NCBI RefSeq assembly: GCF_013375535.1
Contig: NZ_JABXJG010000001.1
Location: 2,646,001-2,710,000 of the forward strand
Reading direction: 5' to 3'
From: Sphingobium sp. 15-1
GTDB lineage: Bacteria; Pseudomonadota; Alphaproteobacteria; Sphingomonadales; Sphingomonadaceae
Length of the DNA stretch: 64,000 nt
The notes beneath the pieces were generated by a model. The model was not told where the DNA came from. It did not search any database and worked only from the letters and a program-made list of their open reading frames with translations. Positions 46,345-54,758 of this stretch are shown here, one piece after another. The stretch's first letter is position 1. Each line of letters begins with the position of its first letter. A program made the translations under genes and the position numbers.

Positions 46345-47460
46345 TCAGATATAGCTGCGCAGAAACTCGCCCAGCGCGCAGATGGCAAGGCTCTGGCCAT
46401 AGGGCATCGAGGTCAGCGCAATGTCCTTGTAGAATTGCTGCGTGTCGCCCATCGCCGTGCCGAAGCTGACCTGCTGGAGTTCGCCCGTCTCGTCGATATT
46501 GGCCAGGACGCCCCGCACCGCCTTGATCCCGACTTCCTCATAGTGACGGGGCAGATAGCCCTTCCGCACGGCCTTCAATATGCCATAGGCGAAACCGGCG
46601 GTGGCGGAGGCTTCCAGATAGCTGGTCGGATCGACGATCAGCGTGTGCCACAGGCCGGTTTCCGCGTCCTGCGTCTCGGCCAGCGTCTTCACCTGAGCGG
46701 CGAGCGTGTCGATCAGGAAGGTGCGGAAGAAGTCGCCTTCGGGCAGGTCAAGGATCTCGATGATCTCGGGTATCGCGATCGTCACCCAGCAATTGCCGCG
46801 CGCCCACAGCGCTTCGGCAAAATTGTGGCGGCCGTTAAAGTCCCAGCCGTGGAACCACAGGCCCGTCTTCCTGTCGAACAGATATTTGATGTGGATGAGG
46901 AACTGCCGCTTGGCTTCCTCGACATAGGCGGGACGGTTCAGCAGCAGGCCGATCTTGGCGAGCGGCAGGACCGACATCATCAGCGTGTCGTCCCACATCT
47001 CGCCCGGATTCTCGTCATTATAGACGATATGCTGGAAGCCGCCCTCCTCGGTCTTGGGCAGGCCGTCGGGCGCCATCAGCCATTCTGCCCAGCTATCCAG
47101 ATAGGGGATGTAGCGCGGGTCCGGCTCATGCTCATGGAGGTAGGCGAGCGTGATGAAGGGCGCCATGGTGTTGATATTCTTGGTCGGCGTGCCCTCGGCA
47201 AAGCGGTCCTCGAACCACTGCTTGATGATGGTGAGCGCCTTCTGGTCGCCGGTCTGCTCATAATAGCGCCACATGCCGAACAGGCCGACGCCATGGGTCC
47301 ATTCCCAACCGGCCCAGCCCTTGGTGTCGATGATCCGGCCATCCTCCAGATGGAGCAGGAATTCCCCGGTCTCGTCCTTGATGTTGACGAGATTGTCCAT
47401 CAGCCGGTCGATGGCCTCGACCACCTGTTGGCGCGGGACATCATGATTGAGGGCGGCCAC
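46345..47460 (-). CDS. GH105 unsaturated rhamnogalacturonyl hydrolase
   Basis: 371 residues, (alpha/alpha)6 barrel. Family motifs: GWAGWEWTHGVGLFGMWRYYEQTG, INTMAPFITLAYL, GEMWDDTLMMSVLPLAKIG (catalytic Asp) and ARGNCWVTIAIPEIIEIL, SYLEASATAGFAYGILKAV. No signal peptide is visible, so it acts in the cytoplasm. It hydrates and releases the 4,5-unsaturated galacturonate from rhamnose, giving the substrates for KduI and for the rhamnose route. Two bases separate it from the GH35 gene. Confidence 0.93.
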   Translation of the reverse strand: MAALNHDVPRQQVVEAIDRLMDNLVNIKDETGEFLLHLEDGRIIDTKGWAGWEWTHGVGLFGMWRYYEQTGDQKALTIIKQWFEDRFAEGTPTKNINTMAPFITLAYLHEHEPDPRYIPYLDSWAEWLMAPDGLPKTEEGGFQHIVYNDENPGEMWDDTLMMSVLPLAKIGLLLNRPAYVEEAKRQFLIHIKYLFDRKTGLWFHGWDFNGRHNFAEALWARGNCWVTIAIPEIIEILDLPEGDFFRTFLIDTLAAQVKTLAETQDAETGLWHTLIVDPTSYLEASATAGFAYGILKAVRKGYLPRHYEEVGIKAVRGVLANIDETGELQQVSFGTAMGDTQQFYKDIALTSMPYGQSLAICALGEFLRSYI

Positions 47461-47462
47461 GA

Positions 47463-50400
47463 TTATTTCTCCTGCTTGATGAGTTGGGCGGGGGCGGTGG
47501 GCGCGGCGACCTGCCGGACGGGTAGCCCCCCCTTGACGTTGCGAAGGGTGACGAGGCGCACGGTTTCGAGCGCGTCGCCCGGCGCACCGTCGGACGTGAC
47601 GGCGAGCGCGATATGGTTTGGACCCCGATGGTTGAGGATGCCTTCGGGGATGGGGAAAGTGCGCTGCGGGCCGACATGGGCGATGAACTGGCCCATGTTC
47701 CAGCCGTTGACGAAGATGAGTGCGCGGTAACGGACCGGCGAGCGCGGCGTCGTGGCGTCACCGAAGGACAGGCCGATGGTGGCATCCTGCCCCTTGGGCA
47801 CGTTGAGCGCGAAGCTGGTGCGGTACCAGTTGGTTCCGGCGTCGGTCTGCGCTGCGGGGACGGACGCCTTCGCCCAGCCGCCGTCGTTGAAGGCGGGGAG
47901 GTGCCAGCCCATGCGTTCGCCATATTGGCCGCCATTGTTCGCGGGGCCGCGTGCCGGGTCGGGCAGGGTTTCGCCGCCCTGCTTGCCCTGAATCTTCCAC
48001 TTTATGGAAATGGCGAAGCTGTGGCCGCCGGGGGCTTCCAGCGAGGCGGAGATCAGGCCGCGCGCTTCCTTGTGGAAATCGTCGGAATCCAGGTCCCAAT
48101 TATGGCCGTTGTTGCGGACCATGATGGAAAGCACATGCTCGCCGCTCTGCGCTTCCGTGGGCAGAGCGAAGCGCGCCGTGCCGGTGGTGATGGGGCGCGG
48201 CAGGCCGCCGGGGGTTTCGGCTTCTCCCAGAAACTGGCCGTCGACCCAGGCCTGCATCAGTCCCGAACCGCCCGCGCCATAATGAAGCGAGAGCGTCTTG
48301 GCGTCCGGCGTGCCGGTGAAGCGGCCGCGATACCAGACGTCGCCGTCATGGAAGCCGTATGCGTCCATCGACATGTTGGGTTGGCCGTCGGGACGGGCGG
48401 TGATGCTGGCATAGGCACGGTTGTCGATCGCCTGCCACTGGCTGTCGTCGAAGGCGGGCTCGGCTTCCGGCGAACCCTTGGCGAAGCGCCAGTCGGTCAG
48501 CGTGGGCAGGGCGAAGTCGGCAGGTCCGGCGAGCGGCTGAATAGCGGCAAGGCTGCCTGAAGCGGTGGCCTTGGCCGCGACCTTGGCGCCATTCCATGTG
48601 ATGGAGCGGATTGCTTGCGACGCCCAGATTTCAAGCGGGCTTTGGGTCGCGGTGTCGCCGGTCAGCGCCAGCGTGCCGCCCTTGGCGACGGCGGAGCGGA
48701 CCAAAGCCGGACCGCGCACAAGCACATCGCCTTCGCGCCAATAATGCGCGCCTTCCGCTTCATCCGCGAGGATCAGGGTCAGCGGCGGACGACCACCGCC
48801 CTCGATCCGCACCACGGTGCGGCCTTGATGGGCGTAGCTGAGTTTGAGGTCGCCCTTCGCCGCGTCGAAGGCGCTGCTGGCTTGGCCCTCGACCACCGTC
48901 ACCTTGGGCGCGGTGGCATAGCGCAGCACCGTCTCCCCCGGCTCCCCGGCGCGGCCATAGAGCAGGATCAGGTCGCCCGCCTCATTTCCGTCATTCCCGC
49001 CTTCGCGGGGATGACGGTATAGGGTTTGCGCGGACTGCAACTCCGAAGTCGAATAGGCCAGCCGCTGCCCGCCTAGCGTCACACCCGCCACCAGCCACTT
49101 CGCATCGAAGCCATTGAGCTGCATCGGCACGCTATAGCGCCCATCCGGCAGGTCGGCGGTGAAGCGGAAAGCATCGCTCGTCTGCCCGTTCGACGGCTTG
49201 TGCGTCACCATCAGGAAACGCGCGTCCGTCTCCGGATTCCGGTTGTGATAGATTTGGATGCCGGGCGATGAAATCTCCACCGGCCCGGCAGGAACCATGC
49301 CCGCAAGGTCCGGCACGGAGGCGATCAGGCCGCCCAACTGCTTCATCTCCATCGCCTTCTCGCGCAGCTCGCGCGGTTCGGAGATGGCGGAACCATAATC
49401 GTAGCTGGTGAACACCACCGGGGCCGGCAACCAGCCCCAGCTCGTGCCGCCATAGGTCATGTAGAAGCTCTGGATGCCGATGCCGTTGGCGAGGTTGGTG
49501 CCGTAGAAGACCCGCTGGAACCGCTTGCCGCGCTGGATGGCATTGCATTCATAGCCGCCGTTCGATCCCCAATAATCGAACCAGCCGCCGCCGAACTCCG
49601 CCAGGAAACCGGGCGTGTCGGGCGAGGCGGAGGCGCCGCCCTTCGCGCCGCCGGGGCCGTAGAAACCCCAATCGGGCGCCGCCACGTCCCGCGTCGGCTT
49701 GCCGTCCACCGTGCAGGTGCCGCCGGGATAGCCGTCGAACGCGTACATGTCGTTCGGGCCGTGGACGACCTTCTCGACTCTTGGGGTTTTTGGGTCGCTT
49801 TCCGGCACCCAATATCCGTTGCGGCCCTGATCATTGTGGAACAGCGGGATGGTGATGCCGTCCGCCCGCGCCCTGGCGTAGAGATGGTCCATATAGCGCC
49901 GCTGCGCCGGAGTGGTCAGCGCCAGCTCATTCTCGATCTGGTGCAGGATGACGCTGCCCTCATGCCCCTTCCCATCGCCGTTGATCTGGTGGCGCGCGAC
50001 GATGGCGTTGACCTGGCTGAGCCACTCGTCCACCGCCGCCAGATAATCGGGATCGTCGGTGCGAGCGCGGGCGCGCTGGTTGACCAGCCAGCCGGGAAAG
50101 CCGCCGCGCGACAGCTCCGCATTCACATAGGGACCGGCGCGGGTGATGACGTAGAGTCCTTCCTCCTCCGCCATGGTCAGCAGGCGGTCGAGATCGCGAA
50201 GGCCGGAAAAGTCGTAAACGCCCTGTTTCGGGCTGTGATAGCCCCAGTCGAAATAAAGGGCGACGGTGTTGAAGCCGGTCGCCTTCATCTTCTGCAATAT
50301 GTCGCGCCACAGGTCGGGCGAGGGCAGGCGGAAGGGGTGGAACTCACCGCTCCAGACGATCAGCCGCTTGCCATCGATCATCAGCGAGCGCGCATCATAG

Positions 50401-50519
50401 GAGACGCGGCCGAAGCTCTTGACCGGGGCGGCCAGATTGGCGGTGGGCCTTGCCTGCTGCGCTGACAGGGGCGCGGCGAACGCGGAGCCAAGGAGCAGGG
50501 CGGCGATCAGGGCGCGCAC
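47463..50519 (-). CDS. GH35 beta-galactosidase, exported, multi-domain
   Basis: 1018 residues. Signal peptide (ALIAALLLGSAFAAPLSA), then the GH35 barrel: WSGEFHPFRLPSPDLWRDIL, VALYFDWGYHSPKQGVYDF, RAGPYVNAELSRGGFPGWL, ILHQIENELAL (acid/base Glu) and FLAEFGGGWFDYWG (nucleophile Glu). C-terminal beta-sandwich domains follow (WYRGRFTGTPDAKTLSLHY; ALIFVNGWNMGQF). A hairpin repeat is embedded in the coding sequence at 48989-49016, producing YRHPREGGNDGNEAG in frame (about residue 500). It would remove terminal galactose from pectic side chains. Confidence 0.9.
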   Translation of the reverse strand: MRALIAALLLGSAFAAPLSAQQARPTANLAAPVKSFGRVSYDARSLMIDGKRLIVWSGEFHPFRLPSPDLWRDILQKMKATGFNTVALYFDWGYHSPKQGVYDFSGLRDLDRLLTMAEEEGLYVITRAGPYVNAELSRGGFPGWLVNQRARARTDDPDYLAAVDEWLSQVNAIVARHQINGDGKGHEGSVILHQIENELALTTPAQRRYMDHLYARARADGITIPLFHNDQGRNGYWVPESDPKTPRVEKVVHGPNDMYAFDGYPGGTCTVDGKPTRDVAAPDWGFYGPGGAKGGASASPDTPGFLAEFGGGWFDYWGSNGGYECNAIQRGKRFQRVFYGTNLANGIGIQSFYMTYGGTSWGWLPAPVVFTSYDYGSAISEPRELREKAMEMKQLGGLIASVPDLAGMVPAGPVEISSPGIQIYHNRNPETDARFLMVTHKPSNGQTSDAFRFTADLPDGRYSVPMQLNGFDAKWLVAGVTLGGQRLAYSTSELQSAQTLYRHPREGGNDGNEAGDLILLYGRAGEPGETVLRYATAPKVTVVEGQASSAFDAAKGDLKLSYAHQGRTVVRIEGGGRPPLTLILADEAEGAHYWREGDVLVRGPALVRSAVAKGGTLALTGDTATQSPLEIWASQAIRSITWNGAKVAAKATASGSLAAIQPLAGPADFALPTLTDWRFAKGSPEAEPAFDDSQWQAIDNRAYASITARPDGQPNMSMDAYGFHDGDVWYRGRFTGTPDAKTLSLHYGAGGSGLMQAWVDGQFLGEAETPGGLPRPITTGTARFALPTEAQSGEHVLSIMVRNNGHNWDLDSDDFHKEARGLISASLEAPGGHSFAISIKWKIQGKQGGETLPDPARGPANNGGQYGERMGWHLPAFNDGGWAKASVPAAQTDAGTNWYRTSFALNVPKGQDATIGLSFGDATTPRSPVRYRALIFVNGWNMGQFIAHVGPQRTFPIPEGILNHRGPNHIALAVTSDGAPGDALETVRLVTLRNVKGGLPVRQVAAPTAPAQLIKQEK
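48989..49016. repeat. REP-like hairpin inside GH35 coding sequence
   Basis: CGTCATTCCCGC CTTC GCGGGGATGACG, 12-base arms with one mismatch, like the arms of the class A variant at 36.9 kb (TTCCCGCCTTCGCGGGAATGAC). It is translated in frame without a stop codon. Confidence 0.85.
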
Positions 50520-50529
50520 GATGGACCGC

Positions 50530-50844
50530 TCAATCCAGATGGAACAGCAGGGGAAGCGGCCATTCCCGGGGCTGGTTGCCGGGCTGCACCTCCATCAGCG
50601 GCGCCATATAGTCCCACCAGCGCTGCATGACCGGATGGCCGGGCAGGCTGTCGCGGCGGTTATCCTCCCGCAGCTTCAACACCGCGAACAGGCTCAGCGT
50701 CTGTTCGTCCAGGAAGATGGAATAGTCGTAAATGCCCGACTCGGTCAGCAGGGCCGAGAGTTCGGGCCAGATCGCATCATGGCGCTGCCGATATTCCTCG
50801 ATCACGCCGGGCTTTAGCTGCATTTTGAAGGCGTGGATCGACAT
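50530..50844 (-). CDS. rhaM: L-rhamnose mutarotase RhaM
   Basis: 104 residues, the family length. HAFKMQLKPGVIEEYRQRHDAIWPEL, GIYDYSIFLDEQTLSLFAVLKL and HPVMQRWWDYMAPLME match RhaM, including the catalytic His and the conserved WWDYMA. It interconverts anomers of L-rhamnose. First gene of a unit rhaM-GH35-GH105-GPH-GH43. Confidence 0.95.
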   Translation of the reverse strand: MSIHAFKMQLKPGVIEEYRQRHDAIWPELSALLTESGIYDYSIFLDEQTLSLFAVLKLREDNRRDSLPGHPVMQRWWDYMAPLMEVQPGNQPREWPLPLLFHLD

Positions 50845-50860
50845 CAGGCTTCCCTATTGG

Positions 50861-50875
50861 ACCATATTATGGAAC
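50861..50875. promoter_or_regulatory. Operator-like ACCATATTATGGAAC upstream of rhaM
   Basis: Matches the rhmD/TonB 15-mer at 11 of 15 positions and has CCATA/ATGG symmetry, 17 bases before the rhaM start. A second AT-rich stretch with CTATATTTGG follows at 50882-50891. Confidence 0.5.
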
Positions 50876-50951
50876 TGAAGACCTATATTTGGTAACATCG
50901 TCCCATATATTCGTCAAATGCTAAGCGTGGGTGGGAATTGTGAGCACGGCG

Positions 50952-52502
50952 CTAGCTGCGCCATAACGGCGTGTGGGTGATGCTCAGCCTGGGCATGTCG
51001 TCAAAGGCGAAGGGTGGGCGCTGATCGGGCGTCAGCGTCTCTGCGGTCAATCGATCGACCCTCAGCCCTTCCACATGGCGCGCCCACAGCGCCCAGCTTG
51101 GCAGCACGCCGAACATGCTGGGTTCGGGATAGGCGTCGGGCAGCTCCGCCGGGCGCCGCGCCGCGTCCGCCACCGTGCCGCCGCCGCGATAGACCAGATG
51201 GATGTCGCGCAGCGTCACGTCCGCGATGCGATGGCCGGGCAGGCCCGCAATCGCGGCGGGAAAGCGATGGTCGATGCCGCGCGCGTCCACTTCGCTGATC
51301 TCGACATGACGGATCGCGCCGACGCCTGTCCCCTCCGGCCCGCGCCCGCGATGACCGAGGCGCAGGAAGATCGGCGCCGTGGTGACGTCGCGCATGGTCA
51401 GGCGCCGGGCGACCACATTCTCCATGACGCCGCCGTCCACCGTCTCCAGCGCCAGCCCCCGGCAGCGGGTGAAGCGGCAATCCTCGATCCGCACATTGCG
51501 ATAGCCGCCATTGCTCTCTGTGCCCAGCTTGATGCGGCCGGTCACGCGATCGCGGTCGGGCGCAATCTGCTGCGTCGCGCGGCGCGTGCCGTCGACCAGC
51601 GATCCCATGTCATAGCCCGACACGTCGCAGTCGCGGATGAGGATGTCCTGCACCGCGACGGCTTTCCCCAGCGCATGGCTGCTCTTGACGACGATGGCGT
51701 CGTCATTGGGCGTGTTGACCCGGCACCGCTCCACCACCACGTCGCGCACGCAGTCGAGGTCGATGCCGTCGCGTTCGGTGTCGATGGTGAGACCGTCGAT
51801 GCGCAGCCCCCGCGTGCCGGTGGCGAGGAGCGCGAAATGGCCGCCTTTCAGGACGGTGAAGCCGGAGAGGTGAATGGCGCGGCCATTTTTGAAAGCAATG
51901 GCCTTGTTGCCCAACCCCTGCATCGCGGCGGCATCGGGTTCCAGACGGCCGATTTCGGCGGCGCTCATGCCCTGCATGGACAGCGGTCGCTCGCCCGCTT
52001 GTCTTTTCCAGCGCGCCCCCGGCCCGTCGCGGGTGAGGCCGAGGCCATGGATCAGGCCGGGTCCGAGGATCGCCACCTCCGCCACATCGTCGCCCCAGAT
52101 CAGGCTGTTGCGCCAATGGCTATGGCCGAAATCCTGATAGAGTTGATCGATGCCCGCTTCGGGCAGGTCATAACGCCCGGCATGACGAGCCGGATCGGCC
52201 GCTTCGATCACCGCGCCTTTGCCGAGCGACAGCGTGACGCGGCTTTTCAGGCGGATCGAGAAACAGAGATAGCGACCGCGCGGCAGGATGACGGTGCCGC
52301 CGCCCGCCTGGGACGCGGCTTCTATGGCGGTGTTGATCGCGCCGCTGTCCACCGCCACGCCATCGCCCCGCGCGCCAAGATCGCGCACGTCGAAGCGCCG
52401 CGCCGCATGGCCGGGGAAGGGGAGCGCCGCCACCGGGAAAAGCGGCGTGCCGATTGCCAGGCTCCCCAAACCAAAGGTCATATCGCGGCGGCTGAGGCGC
52501 AT
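50952..52502 (-). CDS. GH28 polygalacturonase/rhamnogalacturonase-like, exported
   Basis: 516 residues. Tat-like signal (LSRRDMTFGLGSLAIG). Pectin-fold start FDVRDLGARGDGVAVDSGAINTAI, then the right-handed beta-helix with GH28 residues: TIDTERDGIDLD, VNTPNDDAIVVKSS (paired Asp) and KLGTESNGGYRNVRIEDC. The exact NTD and RIK signatures of classic polygalacturonases are altered, so it may attack another uronate or rhamnose linkage. It follows the CE12 gene by four bases. Confidence 0.82.
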   Translation of the reverse strand: MRLSRRDMTFGLGSLAIGTPLFPVAALPFPGHAARRFDVRDLGARGDGVAVDSGAINTAIEAASQAGGGTVILPRGRYLCFSIRLKSRVTLSLGKGAVIEAADPARHAGRYDLPEAGIDQLYQDFGHSHWRNSLIWGDDVAEVAILGPGLIHGLGLTRDGPGARWKRQAGERPLSMQGMSAAEIGRLEPDAAAMQGLGNKAIAFKNGRAIHLSGFTVLKGGHFALLATGTRGLRIDGLTIDTERDGIDLDCVRDVVVERCRVNTPNDDAIVVKSSHALGKAVAVQDILIRDCDVSGYDMGSLVDGTRRATQQIAPDRDRVTGRIKLGTESNGGYRNVRIEDCRFTRCRGLALETVDGGVMENVVARRLTMRDVTTAPIFLRLGHRGRGPEGTGVGAIRHVEISEVDARGIDHRFPAAIAGLPGHRIADVTLRDIHLVYRGGGTVADAARRPAELPDAYPEPSMFGVLPSWALWARHVEGLRVDRLTAETLTPDQRPPFAFDDMPRLSITHTPLWRS

Positions 52503-52506
52503 CGGT

Positions 52507-53715
52507 TCAATTGCCCGCTGGGCGCTGATCGCTGTGGATCAGGCTGGGAACGATGGCGACATCGGTTGCCGTGGGCGGTTTGCCGGGCTGGAAAGCGGGG
52601 ACCGTCACATGGCGCGCCAGCTCGGGAATCTGCGTGCGGATGCGCTCCGCCACGGCGCTTGCCAGCAACCAGGCGCCATAATCATTATGGTGAGTCCTGT
52701 CCTTGCCGCCGTCGTTGAAGGCGGTCGGGGCGACCTCCGGCCCCAGCGCTTCGTAGATCGTCCGGCTATCGGCATGCAGGTCGATCAGGGGCACGCCTTC
52801 TGCCGCCGCAACTTTGCGCATCGCCGCCGCATAAGGGCCTAACGTATCTTCGATCCTGCCGTTCGCGTCGAAGTTGCGCCGTTCGGGCGATGTCACCAGC
52901 ACCGGATGCGCGCCGCGCCGCCGCGCCTCGGCAATATAGGCGCGCAGATAGGCGGGATAGGTGGTGTCCGGGGCCACATGAGTCTGCGGCCATTCCTGCT
53001 TCTGGTCGTTATGGCCGAACTGGATGAACAGCCAGTCGCCCGGCTTCATGGTCGACAGCAGCTTGTCGAAGCGCAGATCGGTGAGGAAGGATTTGAGCGT
53101 CGCGCCCGATTTGGCGTGATTGGCGACCGCTATGCCATCGTCCAGCATGGCGGGCAGCATCTGCCCCCAGCTTGCGGCGGGTTCGGCAAATTGGTCGGTG
53201 ACGGTGGAATCGCCCGCCAGAAAGAGCGTCGGCGCCTCGACCGGCGCAATCTCGACCGAAGCGACCTGAGGCCTGCCGAGAAATTCCAGCGTCAGCTTTT
53301 CGTCCCAGGTGAATTCGTTGAGATCGCCAGGCGTCAGCCGCACCGCCCGCCCGCCGGGCGCATTGGCGGGCGGCGGAGGCAGCAATGGCGTGCGGATATT
53401 GACCAGGAAGCTCCGCTCCACGAACTTTCCCCGGCGCGTCGCGACGTTGCGCAGCATCAGCCGCCGCGCCTCCGCCTTGACGCTGGTGCTGCCCGCAGCG
53501 CGCCGGTCGCCCAGGCGCAATGTCACGCGATAATTGCCCTCCGGCAGCGCGACCGAGAAAAGCCAATCCCGCTCTGTCGCGTTCGGCTCCATGCCATGGC
53601 CGCCTTTGGCATAGACGCGCTGCCGTTCCGCGCTGCCGGGCCTCAGGTCGAAACGCAACGCCGCCACGGGCGCTGGGCCGCTCAGCATGAGCGCGAGCGT
53701 TGCCGCTATGGCCAT
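52507..53715 (-). CDS. CE12 rhamnogalacturonan acetylesterase with extra N-terminal domain
   Basis: 402 residues from the ATG at 53715, with a signal peptide (AIAATLALMLSGPAPVAA). Residues about 25-165 form an added beta-rich domain (FDLRPGSAERQRVYAKGGHG, LPEGNYRVTLRLGDRRAAG), then SGNH blocks: LAGDSTVTDQF near 168, NHAKSGATLKSFL, QFGHNDQKQ near 234 and DRTHHNDYGA near 340. About 135 residues longer than the CE12 protein at 36 kb. It should deacetylate rhamnogalacturonan. Confidence 0.85.
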   Translation of the reverse strand: MAIAATLALMLSGPAPVAALRFDLRPGSAERQRVYAKGGHGMEPNATERDWLFSVALPEGNYRVTLRLGDRRAAGSTSVKAEARRLMLRNVATRRGKFVERSFLVNIRTPLLPPPPANAPGGRAVRLTPGDLNEFTWDEKLTLEFLGRPQVASVEIAPVEAPTLFLAGDSTVTDQFAEPAASWGQMLPAMLDDGIAVANHAKSGATLKSFLTDLRFDKLLSTMKPGDWLFIQFGHNDQKQEWPQTHVAPDTTYPAYLRAYIAEARRRGAHPVLVTSPERRNFDANGRIEDTLGPYAAAMRKVAAAEGVPLIDLHADSRTIYEALGPEVAPTAFNDGGKDRTHHNDYGAWLLASAVAERIRTQIPELARHVTVPAFQPGKPPTATDVAIVPSLIHSDQRPAGN

Positions 53716-53820
53716 GGCCGGCCTGTCGCATGAACGAGGGAAGCGGGGGAGCGCATCGGTGCGGCGCGCTCCCCCGGGGCTGCCCGTGCAGTGGCAGCGA
53801 AGCGATATGAATCGGAACGG

Positions 53821-53838
53821 AGGATCATATATTTGATC
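53821..53838. promoter_or_regulatory. Palindrome GGATCA-TATATT-TGATCC
   Basis: Six-base perfect arms in the 361-bp gene-free stretch 53716-54076 between divergent CE12 and TonB receptor genes. Just beyond, ATGATCCAAATATAGGG repeats part of it in the other direction. Possible operator of either unit. Confidence 0.4.
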
Positions 53839-54006
53839 CCATTTATTAAACCCATGATCCAAATATAGGGATAAATAAATCCGTCAACCCCTTTGCGCCG
53901 CCAGTTTGCGCGGCATCGGCATGGGACTGTGATATAAAAGACCCATTATGTGGAACCTTTGGTCATATGGTAATTAATGATAGCAATCCCCCGGAAGATG
54001 CAATAT

Positions 54007-54033
54007 TATGGAATGTAGTTCCATATAGTGGAA
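54007..54033. promoter_or_regulatory. Overlapping operators TATGGAATGTAGTTCCATA / TTCCATATAGTGGAA
   Basis: Three half-sites TGGAA-N5-TTCCA-N5-TGGAA, 44-70 bases before the receptor start. Bases 54020-54034 are identical to the rhmD operator, tying the receptor to the rhamnose regulon. Confidence 0.7.
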
Positions 54034-54076
54034 TATTAACGGGGAGCCCATAAGGGCTTAAAAATGGGGAGGATTT

Positions 54077-54729
54077 ATGCCGGATCGTGATTCGAATCCC
54101 GCTTTCCGTCATCAGGTTTCGGCCGTTGCATTGGCATCGGCCCTGCTTTTCGTCGCGCCGGCCTTTGCCCAGACCCAGGCGGCCGATGCTGCCCAGGATC
54201 AGAATCAGGCGGCGGACATCGTCGTCACCGGTTTCCGCGCCTCGCTCAACAATGCCCTCAGCATGAAGCGGCGGGAAGCGGCGGCGGTCGATTCGATCGT
54301 GGCGGAAGATATCGGCAAATTCCCCGATTCCAACCTTGCCGAATCGATGCAGCGCGTGCCCGGCGTGGCGCTGGCCCGCGGCGATGGCGGCGAAGGACGC
54401 AACATCTCCGTCCGCGGCTTGGGTGCCGGGTTCACCCGCGTCCGCATCAACGGCATGGAAGGCACGTCGCAGACCGGATCGTCCGACATTTACGGCGCGG
54501 GCAATAATGGCCGCAGCTTCGACTTCAACGTGTTCCCGACCGAAATCTTCTCGGCCCTGTCGGTGCGCAAAACCCCCTCCGCCGACGTGGAGGAAGGATC
54601 GCTGGGCGCGACGGTCGACCTCTCCGCGCCCAAGCCGCTCGACCAGAAGGAAGATTTCGTCCTCGCCGCCACCGCGCGCGGCGTTTACGGCGAATTGTCG
54701 AAGCAGGTCGATCCGCGCGCCTCGCTGCT
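54077..54729 (+). pseudogene. TonB-dependent receptor, 5' part (split by IS110 element)
   Basis: About 217 native residues: signal peptide (AVALASALLFVAPAFAQ), TonB box QAADIVVTGF, and most of the plug (FRASLNNALSMKRREAAAVD, IGKFPDSNLAESMQRVPGVA, NISVRGLGAGFTRVRINGME, FNVFPTEIFSALSVRKTPSA). This is the Caulobacter/Xanthomonas receptor type often found with plant-polysaccharide genes. The frame runs on into the insertion and stops at 54811. Joining base 54729 to 56290 restores a 985-residue receptor, so the gene was intact until recently. It would have imported pectin oligosaccharides. Confidence 0.9.
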
Positions 54730-54758
54730 AAGGAGAAACAAAACCGATTGTCTGTGGA

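Noticed and set aside
45511..47730. A 739-codon plus-strand frame opposite GPH transporter and GH105
   Set aside because: No motifs, and both opposite genes have clear family signatures and coupled starts.
48980..49030. Possible frameshift or broken GH35 gene at the internal repeat
   Set aside because: The frame stays open through the repeat and C-terminal domains continue normally, so the gene is called intact.
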